Positions 1 to 6,653 of a stretch of 9,019 nucleotides of DNA are shown here, piece by piece. Both the position numbers and the translations under genes were made by a program. The notes beneath the pieces are model-generated. The model did not search any database. It was given only the letters and a program-made list of their open reading frames with translations, and was not told the DNA's origin. Numbering within the stretch: position 1 is the first letter of the stretch; each line of letters opens with the position of its first letter. Source of the DNA: JBGPBY01 sp041481485 (GTDB taxonomy: Bacteria; Acidobacteriota; Terriglobia; 20CM-2-55-15); the NCBI GenBank assembly GCA_041481485.1, contig JBGPBY010000292.1, positions 1 to 9,019 of the forward strand. The letters are read 5' to 3'.

Positions 1-952
1 CCCATACATCGTGAACCAGATATTTGTCGATCTCGGCGAGCGGCAGCAGCGTCACCATGCTCTTCAACGCTTCCATGACTTCCGCGGAATCGATCCCTTC
101 TTCAAAACCGGGCTCATCGTGAAACCCTTCGACCAGGCGATTCATGAGTGCCGGCGCCACCAGCGCAGGATCGAAAAATCCAAAGGAGGGAAACCGCACC
201 CCCTTCAGGCTGATCATGTCGTCCTGAACGCGCTTCAGGAACGCCGAGATCCGGTCGCGTTCCGGCTCGGGCCGTTCCCCAAAATCGGCGCAGGTGAGAT
301 TCATTCCGTCATAAGGCAGGCATAGAAAAACAGATGTGGCACTGATGACCACGTCGACGTCGCCTGGACGACACGGGAGAGGTCCATAAAGATCGACCAA
401 TAAGTTAACAGCGAGCTGGTGCTGGGCATCGTCCTTTGCACCATTCTTTGCACCATTGAATGGACTGGAGAGAATGTGTGCGATCTTGCGTTTGATCCGA
501 AGATTCCGCGTTAGGCGGGTGACTTTTTCTTCGACAGCCTTCAGGTCTTTCTCGTTCCAACCGAAAATCCGTTCCAGAGCATGCCGGAGCTTGTCGATGG
601 GCATGGAATCCGGAGGAAGGTCGATATCGTATTTCTCAAGAGTCGTCAGCCCGATGGTATCGACGTGAACCGGGCTGCCCACGAGCGCAAACTGAGGCCA
701 TAACAAAACGGCTTCACTAAACCACTGCTTGAAGCTGGAGCTCGAAGACAGAAGGCTTGGCGGAAGATCTTCATCCAGTTTCCTCGCCTGCAGCATCAGG
801 TTGGCTTCGATAAGTTTTGCCTGGTCCGATTTGGTGGAACCCGCCTCCGGATTGTGTGCCACGAGATCGACTTCGTGCAGCAGTTCGAGAGCGGGCCGCC
901 ATTCTCCGGGTAAGGCACTTTCGAAAATGCGGCTATTGGAGAGATAAGCCAT
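1..952 (-). CDS. Hypothetical protein, partial (C-terminus beyond the left edge)
   Basis: An uninterrupted minus-strand frame runs from ATG at 952 to the window edge, giving at least 317 residues with no stop. I do not recognise the family. The protein begins MAYLSNSRIFESALPGEW. It looks soluble: I see no signal peptide and no clear membrane segment. Features visible are a serine run near residues 69-74, a basic, charged helical stretch around residues 120-160, and a duplicated NGAK-NGAK motif near residue 167 produced by a 12-base tandem repeat. It is the last visible gene of the left-arm operon, starting 15 bases after the stop of the 313-aa membrane protein and in the same reading frame as it. 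No good Shine-Dalgarno lies just before the ATG, so translation may be coupled to the upstream gene. Its place in the operon suggests a role with the transporter and coiled-coil proteins, but no activity can be assigned. Being open over more than 950 bases with normal codon use makes the gene itself secure. Confidence 0.85.
   Translation of the reverse strand, partial: MAYLSNSRIFESALPGEWRPALELLHEVDLVAHNPEAGSTKSDQAKLIEANLMLQARKLDEDLPPSLLSSSSSFKQWFSEAVLLWPQFALVGSPVHVDTIGLTTLEKYDIDLPPDSMPIDKLRHALERIFGWNEKDLKAVEEKVTRLTRNLRIKRKIAHILSSPFNGAKNGAKDDAQHQLAVNLLVDLYGPLPCRPGDVDVVISATSVFLCLPYDGMNLTCADFGERPEPERDRISAFLKRVQDDMISLKGVRFPSFGFFDPALVAPALMNRLVEGFHDEPGFEEGIDSAEVMEALKSMVTLLPLAEIDKYLVHDVW
434..457. 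repeat. 12-base perfect tandem duplication inside a coding region
   Basis: The unit ctttgcaccatt occurs twice head to tail (434-445 and 446-457). On the minus strand it encodes Asn-Gly-Ala-Lys twice within the partial hypothetical gene. The unit length is a multiple of three, so the frame is kept. It is probably a replication-slippage duplication in a surface loop. Confidence 0.9.
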
Positions 953-967
953 GATCGTCAGCCAGAC

Positions 968-1909
968 TCAGCCTTGTCTTATTTCGCCGCGGGAACTCGC
1001 GATGCTGTGCCGGCGGTCGGTAGGTCTGGTGCCGGCCTGCAGAATTTCCCGCACCGCCTGGTCTGCTTCCAGTTCCGCAAGGGGATCTGCCAGCAGGTCG
1101 TGCTTCTCTGCTATGTCTTCGAGAAACGAATTGACGTCGGTGCCGGGATCGGCCAGCACCTGGCCGTGAATGTTGCGCATCTGATAGACGATCGAGTCGG
1201 CGCGAGTGCGAAACAATTCCAGCATGGCGCGAAGCTTGGGTAGCCGGTCCAGCTGCGTTTCACGCAGGCGCTTGCGTTCCAGCAGCACCGCGCGCAGCTC
1301 CCCTGTCGCGTCCTTCATTTGGCTATCAATGTCAGCCAGTTCCTTTTCAAGCTGGGAGCCGTTGAGTCCCTGAACCGCATCGGATAGGGAGTGGCAGGCC
1401 ATGAGGCATCGGAGATAGCCATTGATCACCTGCTCGAAGCGATTCGATTCGTGGCTGACGATGTCGACTCCACGCACTTGTTCGAGATCCTTGAGTTTCC
1501 CGAGGATCTGGCGCATGTCGAGATACTTCTGAAATGCAGCATCGCGATTGACGACCCGCTGGTCGACATCGCCATCGTCAATCTCGACGAACCAGCCCGC
1601 CATCCGTTTGCCCCAGGTTGTGGGACTTGTTCTTCGCACTGGGCCAAGTCCCCAGAGTTGCTGCAGATAGTAGACGCGTTCGCGGGACAAATCCTTTGCG
1701 CTTTCGATTCGGTCAATTCTTGCCCTGAAAACTGGAATGTCGGGAATGACCCAGAGCGCGCCCAACTCCAATGGCGCTGCAAGCATTGCAAAGATCGGAT
1801 CGACGAAGTATCCGGCCAGTCCGGCACCTGCCAGAAATGCCAGATTCAGCCAATGCGTGAACGCATACCAGCGGTATGGAGTTTTAGTGCTGGTCTCCTG
1901 CGAGGACAT
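968..1909 (-). CDS. Two-TM membrane protein with long helical cytoplasmic region, unknown family
   Basis: This 313-aa protein has two closely spaced hydrophobic segments, about residues 17-36 and 38-58, forming a short hairpin. The rest looks soluble and largely helical, especially residues 120-250, which are rich in Glu, Lys, Arg, Leu and Gln with spacing that suggests coiled coil (for example LEKELADIDSQMKDATGEL near 187-205). With the short N-terminus ahead of the hairpin, the large C-terminal part is most likely cytoplasmic (inference). It begins 5 bases after the ATPase stop codon and ends 15 bases before the next gene, so it is co-transcribed with the ABC transporter. I do not recognise the family. 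It could be an inner-membrane docking partner for the transporter or for the coiled-coil and PspA-like proteins. The start at ATG 1909 fits the gene spacing, although the ribosome site is weak, consistent with translational coupling. Confidence 0.85.
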   Translation of the reverse strand: MSSQETSTKTPYRWYAFTHWLNLAFLAGAGLAGYFVDPIFAMLAAPLELGALWVIPDIPVFRARIDRIESAKDLSRERVYYLQQLWGLGPVRRTSPTTWGKRMAGWFVEIDDGDVDQRVVNRDAAFQKYLDMRQILGKLKDLEQVRGVDIVSHESNRFEQVINGYLRCLMACHSLSDAVQGLNGSQLEKELADIDSQMKDATGELRAVLLERKRLRETQLDRLPKLRAMLELFRTRADSIVYQMRNIHGQVLADPGTDVNSFLEDIAEKHDLLADPLAELEADQAVREILQAGTRPTDRRHSIASSRGEIRQG

Positions 1910-1914
1910 GCCAG

Positions 1915-2784
1915 TTACACACCAACGCGAATTGAGCTCGCGCCTTTGGCTGAAGTATTTGCCGCTTCACGAATGCGGGCGATGATCTGCTGCTCCAGCT
2001 GCGAGCACTCGTTTGATCGAAACCACGCTTCCGCGCGTGGCTTGGGTTCCGCAACGGTAATGTCCATGATGACCGTTGCAGGTCTTGTCGACAACACAAT
2101 GATTCGATCGGCAACACGGAGCGCCTCCGTGACATCGTGGGTGACAAAGAGTGCCAGACAGGGATACAGGCGCCAGATCTTCAACACCAATTCCTGCATG
2201 TCCTGCCGAGTCTGCGGGTCGAGCGCTGAAAATGGTTCATCCATACAAAGTATAGGGGGGCGCAGGACCAGGCGGGCCGCCAGTGAAACCCGCTGCTGCA
2301 TTCCTCCGGAAAGCTGCCGCGGCAGCAAATTGGCAGAGTCGGACAGTCCCACGGCATCGAGGACTTCCCTGACGCGCTCGTCCTGTTCTTTGGGAGATAT
2401 TTTTTGGCCCCACAGTGAAGACCGGAACGGCAGTGCGATATTGTTTTTTACGTTCTGCCAGCCCTTCAACACAGGCCGCTGGAAAACCGTCAACACCTCG
2501 TCCTGCGGGCCGGTGACTTCCGCCCCGCGAATGCGAACAAGACCGCTGGTGGGCATCTTGATGAAACGCTCATACATTCCGGAAACGATGCGCAAGATGG
2601 TGGACTTGCCGCAGCCCGACGGACCGAGAATGCAGATTGTCTCGCTACGCTCCGCCGTGAAGGTAATGCCATCGAGAACATGATTGATTTCCGGTCCATT
2701 GGCAAATCTCTGGCAAACCCCTTCGATGGTCAGGAGAGGGCTGGCATTCGCGGCGGCAGTCGAGTCGGGAGCTGACGTAGACAT
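1915..2784 (-). CDS. ABC transporter ATP-binding protein, nitrate/sulfonate/taurine type (SsuB/TauB/NrtD-like)
   Basis: This 289-aa protein is the cytoplasmic nucleotide-binding subunit that powers the adjacent permease. All ATPase motifs are intact: Walker A GPSGCGKST at residues 54-62, Q-loop glutamine at 102 (FQRP), ABC signature LSGGMQQRV at 158-166, Walker B ILCMDEP at 178-184 with catalytic Glu183, D-loop SALD at 186-189, and switch His216 in THD. Length and motif spelling fit the SsuB/TauB/NrtD importer family, but substrate cannot be read from the ATPase. A short Ser/Ala-rich N-terminal extension (about residues 1-16) precedes the fold. A good ribosome site (GGGAGG) lies about 9 bases before the ATG, inside the end of the permease gene, with only 4 bases between the two genes. 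It is almost certainly active and forms a homodimer under two permease copies (family knowledge). Confidence 0.96.
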   Translation of the reverse strand: MSTSAPDSTAAANASPLLTIEGVCQRFANGPEINHVLDGITFTAERSETICILGPSGCGKSTILRIVSGMYERFIKMPTSGLVRIRGAEVTGPQDEVLTVFQRPVLKGWQNVKNNIALPFRSSLWGQKISPKEQDERVREVLDAVGLSDSANLLPRQLSGGMQQRVSLAARLVLRPPILCMDEPFSALDPQTRQDMQELVLKIWRLYPCLALFVTHDVTEALRVADRIIVLSTRPATVIMDITVAEPKPRAEAWFRSNECSQLEQQIIARIREAANTSAKGASSIRVGV

Positions 2785-2788
2785 TGTC

Positions 2789-3577
2789 TTAAGCCTCCCA
2801 GTTGAAGTAGGTCCTGCGAATCAGGCCCAGCATAAAATCAGTGACGTTTCCGATAATCAGGATGAGCAAAATTCCAGCATATACCTTTGGCGTGTCCTGG
2901 AAACGCTGCGCGTGCTGAACAATGGCGCCCAGGCCGGTCGTCAGATTCACGATTTCCGCCGCCACCAGATACGTCCAGGCGATACCCGTACACACGATGA
3001 TCGCATCGAAGATTCTCGGCCATGCGGCTGGAATGACGAAGTGAATCAACGTGCCCATGGGCCGGAAGCCGAAATCGACAGCCGCATCCACATACTCATG
3101 CGGCACCGCGCGAATGGCGTCAAAGGTTAATGGAATGATGTAAACCACGGTGCCAAAGAAGAGAAACCAGACCTTCATCTGCTCGTCAATACCGAAAAAC
3201 AATATGAAGAGCGGAATAAAGGCGGTGATCGGCGCTGTACGAAATGGAAAGATGACCCACTTCAGAAAAGCTTCCACCCGGCCGAATGCCCCCATCGCGA
3301 TTCCGATCGGTATTCCGACAATGGCGGAAAGTGAAATGGCAAGTCCCACCCGCCGGATGGAAGCCCAGCCGTCGTGCACAAAAGAACCATCCGCAAATAT
3401 TTTCCAGAGTGCTGCTGCGGTTTCCCATGGCGTGGGAAGGAATGCGGCGCGAACAAGGCCGGACACACTGATGATCGACCAAAGAATCAAAACGGTGATC
3501 ACTCCCGCCAGCGGCAAAATCTTTCCGGGGTAGCCAACGGCGGGGATGGCGATATAGCGGGCCTGGTCCCTGATCAT
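2789..3577 (-). CDS. ABC transporter permease, nitrate/sulfonate/taurine type (SsuC/TauC-like)
   Basis: This 262-aa inner-membrane subunit has about six hydrophobic helices: roughly residues 20-40, 76-97, 104-128, 134-152, 190-210 and 232-252. The cytoplasmic EAA loop that contacts the ATPase is recognisable at 161-188, reading EYVDAAVDFGF followed by the typical hydrophobic run and IPAAWPRI. Length and layout match the binding-protein-dependent permeases of the SsuC/TauC/NrtB group, which carry small oxyanion or sulfonate-type solutes. The actual substrate is unknown. It lies between the binding protein (11-base gap) and the ATPase (4-base gap), giving a complete importer of one binding protein, one permease and one ATPase. 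AAAGG directly abuts the chosen ATG, which is closer than ideal, and translation may be coupled to the upstream stop at 3589. Confidence 0.95.
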   Translation of the reverse strand: MIRDQARYIAIPAVGYPGKILPLAGVITVLILWSIISVSGLVRAAFLPTPWETAAALWKIFADGSFVHDGWASIRRVGLAISLSAIVGIPIGIAMGAFGRVEAFLKWVIFPFRTAPITAFIPLFILFFGIDEQMKVWFLFFGTVVYIIPLTFDAIRAVPHEYVDAAVDFGFRPMGTLIHFVIPAAWPRIFDAIIVCTGIAWTYLVAAEIVNLTTGLGAIVQHAQRFQDTPKVYAGILLILIIGNVTDFMLGLIRRTYFNWEA

Positions 3578-3588
3578 CCTTTACTTCG

Positions 3589-5139
3589 TCACTTCGTCGT
3601 GCTGCTGATAAATAGAATGTCCGTCCTCCGGTTGGCAGCCCGGCCGTCCCCGGTTTTGTTGCTTCCGAGCGGATTCGCATCTCCGTTGCCCTTGGCCGTA
3701 ACGCGGACAGCGTTGACGCCTTTGCTGACCAGGAAATCGACAACGGATTTGGCCCGGCGCTCGCTGAGTGACAGGTTCTGCTTTTCGTCGCCGACATTGT
3801 CCGTATTGCCCTCGACCCGGACATACATCGCCTTTGCCAGTTCGAGCTGGGGAAGAACCTGCGAATTCAGAATGTGCATCGATTCCGCATCCAGTTCGCT
3901 CTTTCCGGATTCAAAGTTGATCGTCACCGGTTTTGTGAAAACGGGAGCGCCTGTCGCTGCGACCTTCGGCTCGTATTTGGGTTCCTCCAACGGGGCCTTC
4001 CGCGTTTCACTATCTGCGATTTTGCGGACGATGGCGTCATTGCGAAGTGAAGCCGGCGCAAAACGCTGCGTGATTTCCGCCTTGGGATACTGCACCCAGA
4101 TTCCGTCGGCCTGATTGTAGACGCGGTCAAACGCAGGCGCCTTGCCGTCGAGGCCAAAGAAATACGAGTTGTCGGCAATGGTCGTCCACTTGACCCAGCC
4201 CAGCGCCGTGAGCGTTCCTTCGTATCCCAGTTCGTTCTTGAATCGGGGAACTGTCGAGGAAATGAATTTTGCTGCTGCCTGCTTGTCGGCTTCTCCCTTG
4301 GCGACCCCTGCAAACCAGGTTTTCGCAACTTTTTCGGCAATGTCGGGCTGGGTTTCGAGCAGTTTCTGATTTGCCAGCAGAACATCGGCAACCAGTTCCG
4401 TCGCATCCGCCGTGGAAAAGAGCCGGTGCGAACCGGGCCGTCCCTTCAGTGCCAGCGTTACATCGGGCTCCCACAGGCACGCCACGTCGACTTTGTTTTG
4501 TGTAAATAGCACGCGGCCATACGTGAAATCGTCACTCGAGAAACTGGTATCGTTGCGGACTTTTTGAATCTGTTCCGGAGTCAACCGCGAATTGTTGATC
4601 ATGAATTCGAAAACGGTGTGATCCGGAGAAAACATCATCATTGCGGATTTGCGATTGAGAATGTCTTCCACCTTCTGCACATCCGCGGAAGAAATGCACG
4701 CGTCTCCACCGCGCGACCAGTCGATCTGCAGGAAGGCCCGTGCATCGACGCCTGCTTTCTTGAAGCCGCCCATATTGATGGGCAATTCGTCGACGGTTTG
4801 CCACACGAAATCGACATCACCGCTTTGAAGAGCGGCATTCTTTCGAATCGGGTCTTCGATGAAGACAACTTCCAGATTTAGGCCCTCGTCGGCTGCGGCG
4901 GAACCGGGCTGGGTTTTCAGCCCTCCATTGCCAATCACCATTGCCATGTGCCCCGGCCATTCGGACAGCGCCACTTTATAGACGCTCTTTTTGCCGGAAC
5001 CATTTGAGGCAAAGAAGCTGCCACCGGATGAGTTGCTCTGGCGCGGCAGCCAGTAGTAGGTGTACGCGGCCCATGCGATTCCGCCAACGACAACCAAAGT
5101 CAGCAAAATTTTCGCGCCAGGTTTTAAGCGGACTGCCAT
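3589..5139 (-). CDS. Membrane-anchored ABC substrate-binding protein fused to OmpA domain
   Basis: This 516-aa protein has three parts. Residues 1-10 are basic and 11-28 are a hydrophobic segment without a clear cleavage site or lipobox cysteine, so it looks like an uncleaved inner-membrane anchor. Residues about 53-375 form a periplasmic solute-binding domain of the NMT1/SsuA-like class, with features such as LQSGDVDFVW (105-114) and ACLWEPDVT (220-228). Residues about 403-513 are an OmpA-like peptidoglycan-binding domain, seen in INFESGKSELD, EGNTDNVG, the LSxRRAxxV stretch and NRRTD. Asp447 and Arg462 occupy the spacing of the diaminopimelate-binding Asp/Arg pair known in OmpA proteins. 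The binding protein would thus be held at both the inner membrane and the wall. It heads the transporter genes, has a strong ribosome site, and probably feeds the neighbouring permease. The substrate is unknown; a sensory role is an alternative. Confidence 0.93.
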   Translation of the reverse strand: MAVRLKPGAKILLTLVVVGGIAWAAYTYYWLPRQSNSSGGSFFASNGSGKKSVYKVALSEWPGHMAMVIGNGGLKTQPGSAAADEGLNLEVVFIEDPIRKNAALQSGDVDFVWQTVDELPINMGGFKKAGVDARAFLQIDWSRGGDACISSADVQKVEDILNRKSAMMMFSPDHTVFEFMINNSRLTPEQIQKVRNDTSFSSDDFTYGRVLFTQNKVDVACLWEPDVTLALKGRPGSHRLFSTADATELVADVLLANQKLLETQPDIAEKVAKTWFAGVAKGEADKQAAAKFISSTVPRFKNELGYEGTLTALGWVKWTTIADNSYFFGLDGKAPAFDRVYNQADGIWVQYPKAEITQRFAPASLRNDAIVRKIADSETRKAPLEEPKYEPKVAATGAPVFTKPVTINFESGKSELDAESMHILNSQVLPQLELAKAMYVRVEGNTDNVGDEKQNLSLSERRAKSVVDFLVSKGVNAVRVTAKGNGDANPLGSNKTGDGRAANRRTDILFISSTTK

Positions 5140-5148
5140 CGTGAGTAT

Positions 5149-5154
5149 CCTCCT
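5149..5154 (-). promoter_or_regulatory. Strong Shine-Dalgarno for the binding protein-OmpA gene
   Basis: The minus strand reads AGGAGG, 9 bases before ATG 5139. It is the best ribosome site in the window and lies in the 25-base gap after the coiled-coil gene. It supports the chosen start and suggests high translation of the binding protein relative to its operon partners. Confidence 0.8.
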
Positions 5155-5164
5155 GCCCTGCGGA

Positions 5165-5887
5165 CTAGGGCTTTGGGGCTGGTTTTGCTTCGCCGCCGGT
5201 GAAAAACGTAATCAAATCCGAAAGGGCATTGATGCTTGCCGTGATTCCTCGCCGTGCTTTTTCGGCGCCCTCTTCGGTCTGCTTTCTGTCCATTTCGAAC
5301 TCGGCCAATGCGGATGCGGTCGTGGCAACCGCTTCCTGGCGGAGCTTCTGTAGTTCGGAAATCTGCCCATCGATATCGTCGAGCCGCCGCTTTTGATCGG
5401 CCTGGGTTTTTTCGACGCGAGCGGCAATCGTCTCAACCTTCGTGCGGCGTTCGGAATCGATGGCCTGAAGATGAGAGCGCAGCACCGATTGCCTCCGGCG
5501 GGCGTCGGACATCACATCCTTTTCAGACCACGTTTCATCGGCCGCGTCCATCGCACGAACCATCAAGATCTGCTGTTCGCGGGGAAACATCGTGAGGCCT
5601 GCGATGATTTTCAAGAGGCGCTGCGAGGAATTCGGTCCGTCCGCGACGCCTGCCGAAGAAAAAACTTCGTCCGCATCCATTGCCATAGCCGAAGACTGGC
5701 TTGATTTGGAAACTGGAGGAATATCGATCGGTGTCTGGGATTCCGTTGCGCTTTGGGCGGCACGGCGGATCAACTCGGTAGCTTCATCATCAGCCACCTG
5801 CGCTTTTGCCGAGTCAGAATCCGCTTTGTCTCCTCTGTCGTCGAGGTACACGAAAGCGCCGGCGACCTTCTTGAAGAATCCTCCCAT
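5165..5887 (-). CDS. Coiled-coil hypothetical protein with amphipathic N-terminus
   Basis: This 240-aa soluble protein is first in the left arm. It starts MGGFFKKVAGAFVYLDD, a short segment mixing aromatic, hydrophobic and basic residues that could lie on a membrane. Residues about 18-88 are low in complexity, rich in Ser, Ala and Asp, and probably disordered. Residues 90-120 (LLKIIAGLTMFPREQQILMV) look like helices, and 130-215 are a long charged coiled coil. The end is Gly/Pro/Lys-rich. There is no signal peptide or full membrane span. I do not recognise the family. I chose ATG 5887 over the in-frame TTG at 5893 because an AGG lies 6 bases upstream of it. The gene faces the PspA-like gene across a 62-base promoter gap. 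The shared layout of N-terminal amphipathic segment and coiled coil suggests a membrane-surface partner, but the sequence is not an obvious PspA. Confidence 0.85.
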   Translation of the reverse strand: MGGFFKKVAGAFVYLDDRGDKADSDSAKAQVADDEATELIRRAAQSATESQTPIDIPPVSKSSQSSAMAMDADEVFSSAGVADGPNSSQRLLKIIAGLTMFPREQQILMVRAMDAADETWSEKDVMSDARRRQSVLRSHLQAIDSERRTKVETIAARVEKTQADQKRRLDDIDGQISELQKLRQEAVATTASALAEFEMDRKQTEEGAEKARRGITASINALSDLITFFTGGEAKPAPKP

Positions 5888-5949
5888 GGACAACCTACTT
5901 ATAGCTCGGATAGGATGGCGATCTCAAGAATCTTAACGGAAGGATGCAA
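5888..5949. promoter_or_regulatory. Divergent intergenic region with candidate overlapping promoters
   Basis: These 62 bases are the only place from which both arms can be started. Leftward, TTGAGA (5922-5927) and TATAAG (5898-5903), both read on the minus strand and 18 bases apart, resemble a sigma-70 promoter. Its start point would fall only about 5 bases before ATG 5887, giving a nearly leaderless transcript, which weakens the call. Rightward, TGGACA (5887-5892) and TAGGAT (5911-5916) are also 18 bases apart and would leave a leader of about 27 bases. The two would overlap, so the arms may compete or share a regulator. Pattern matching by eye only. I see no clear operator palindrome. Confidence 0.35.
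5936..5943 (+). promoter_or_regulatory. Shine-Dalgarno that decides the PspA-like start
   Basis: The sequence acggaagg ends directly against an ATG at 5944 but lies 6 bases before a second in-frame ATG at 5950. Normal spacing therefore favours 5950, giving a protein beginning MSINFFSRLSNLW, which matches the usual N-terminal helix of PspA proteins. Confidence 0.7.
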
Positions 5950-6651
5950 ATGTCGATCAATTTCTTTTCCAGGCTTAGTAACTTGTGGACAGGATTCTTG
6001 TCCCTCTGGATCACGGATGTGGAAAAAAATCATCCGGAGATCGCATACGAAAACGCCATCAATTCGATGATCGAGAAGTACACCAAGCTCAAGCAGGCGA
6101 CCGCTTCCATCATTCGGCGGCGCGAGGAACTCGATGAGCAATTCAAGCAGAAATCCCGTGAACTGTCTCAGGTGTCGGCGGATCTGACTACGGCAGTCGA
6201 AACCAACCAGCAGGATCTCGGACTGATTCTTCTACAGAAACAGAAAGCGCTCTCGGAACAGGTGGCGGAGCTCAAAGCGGACCTCGACACATCTGTGAAG
6301 GATGCAGAATCTGCGAAAGCCTCATTGATTCAGGTCCAGGCCGAGATCAAAAACCTGAAGGCCGAAAAGGATCGCATGCTGGCAAAGATGGCTTCCGCTC
6401 AGGCCCGCGTCCGCATCCAGGATCAACTCGAGGGACTGTCAGTGGATGCGGAAGTCAAGGCTCTGGACAACGTTCGGGAGCACATCAAGACCACCATTGC
6501 TCAGGCGAGTCTCGGGAAGGAAATCGCAGAATCCGACCTCGATTCGCGCTTGAAGGCGTTGCGCTCTCAGACCGGTGATGTCACTGCAAAGTCCGAGTGG
6601 GATCGTCTGCGGCAGGCATCCGCGGCCCAAAAAGCACAAAAGACAATGTAA
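5950..6651 (+). CDS. PspA/IM30-family (ESCRT-III superfamily) membrane-stress protein
   Basis: This 233-aa protein has the length and architecture of PspA/Vipp1. A short amphipathic N-terminal helix (MSINFFSRLSNLWTGFLSLW) is followed by a near-continuous helical region to about residue 160 with typical PspA-like spacing, including a pre-hairpin segment DVEKNHPEIAYENAINSMI (24-42) and a coiled-coil hairpin. A shorter helical C-terminal part spans about 170-233 (EIAESDLDSRLKALR). No membrane span or signal peptide is present, so it acts on the cytoplasmic face. Family members polymerise on membranes and protect or reshape them under envelope stress. The match is by architecture and general sequence character, with no long identical stretch. 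It heads the right arm, just before the AAA ATPase. That order recalls the ESCRT-III/Vps4 pairing and suggests the ATPase disassembles or remodels the PspA polymer (inference). The pspF, pspB and pspC genes are absent from the window. Confidence 0.85.
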   Translation: MSINFFSRLSNLWTGFLSLWITDVEKNHPEIAYENAINSMIEKYTKLKQATASIIRRREELDEQFKQKSRELSQVSADLTTAVETNQQDLGLILLQKQKALSEQVAELKADLDTSVKDAESAKASLIQVQAEIKNLKAEKDRMLAKMASAQARVRIQDQLEGLSVDAEVKALDNVREHIKTTIAQASLGKEIAESDLDSRLKALRSQTGDVTAKSEWDRLRQASAAQKAQKTM

Positions 6652-6653
6652 CC

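Noticed and set aside
11..947. Several plus-strand open frames in the left end
   Set aside because: The minus strand is open across the whole stretch with sensible protein sequence from ATG 952. The plus-strand frames are short and of low-quality composition.
1391..2683. Long plus-strand open frame of 430 codons
   Set aside because: It lies opposite the well-supported ABC ATPase and the 313-aa membrane protein. Its translation is rich in Ser, Arg and Cys without domain features, as expected for an antisense shadow in GC-rich coding DNA.
3584..3599. Direct repeat acttcgtc twice at the end of the binding-protein gene
   Set aside because: The unit is only 8 bases and spans the stop codon. It is probably chance or slippage and has no evident regulatory meaning.
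3374..4114. Plus-strand open frame of 246 codons
   Set aside because: It is antisense to the permease and the OmpA part of the binding protein, both with clear motifs. The translated sequence has no recognisable domain.
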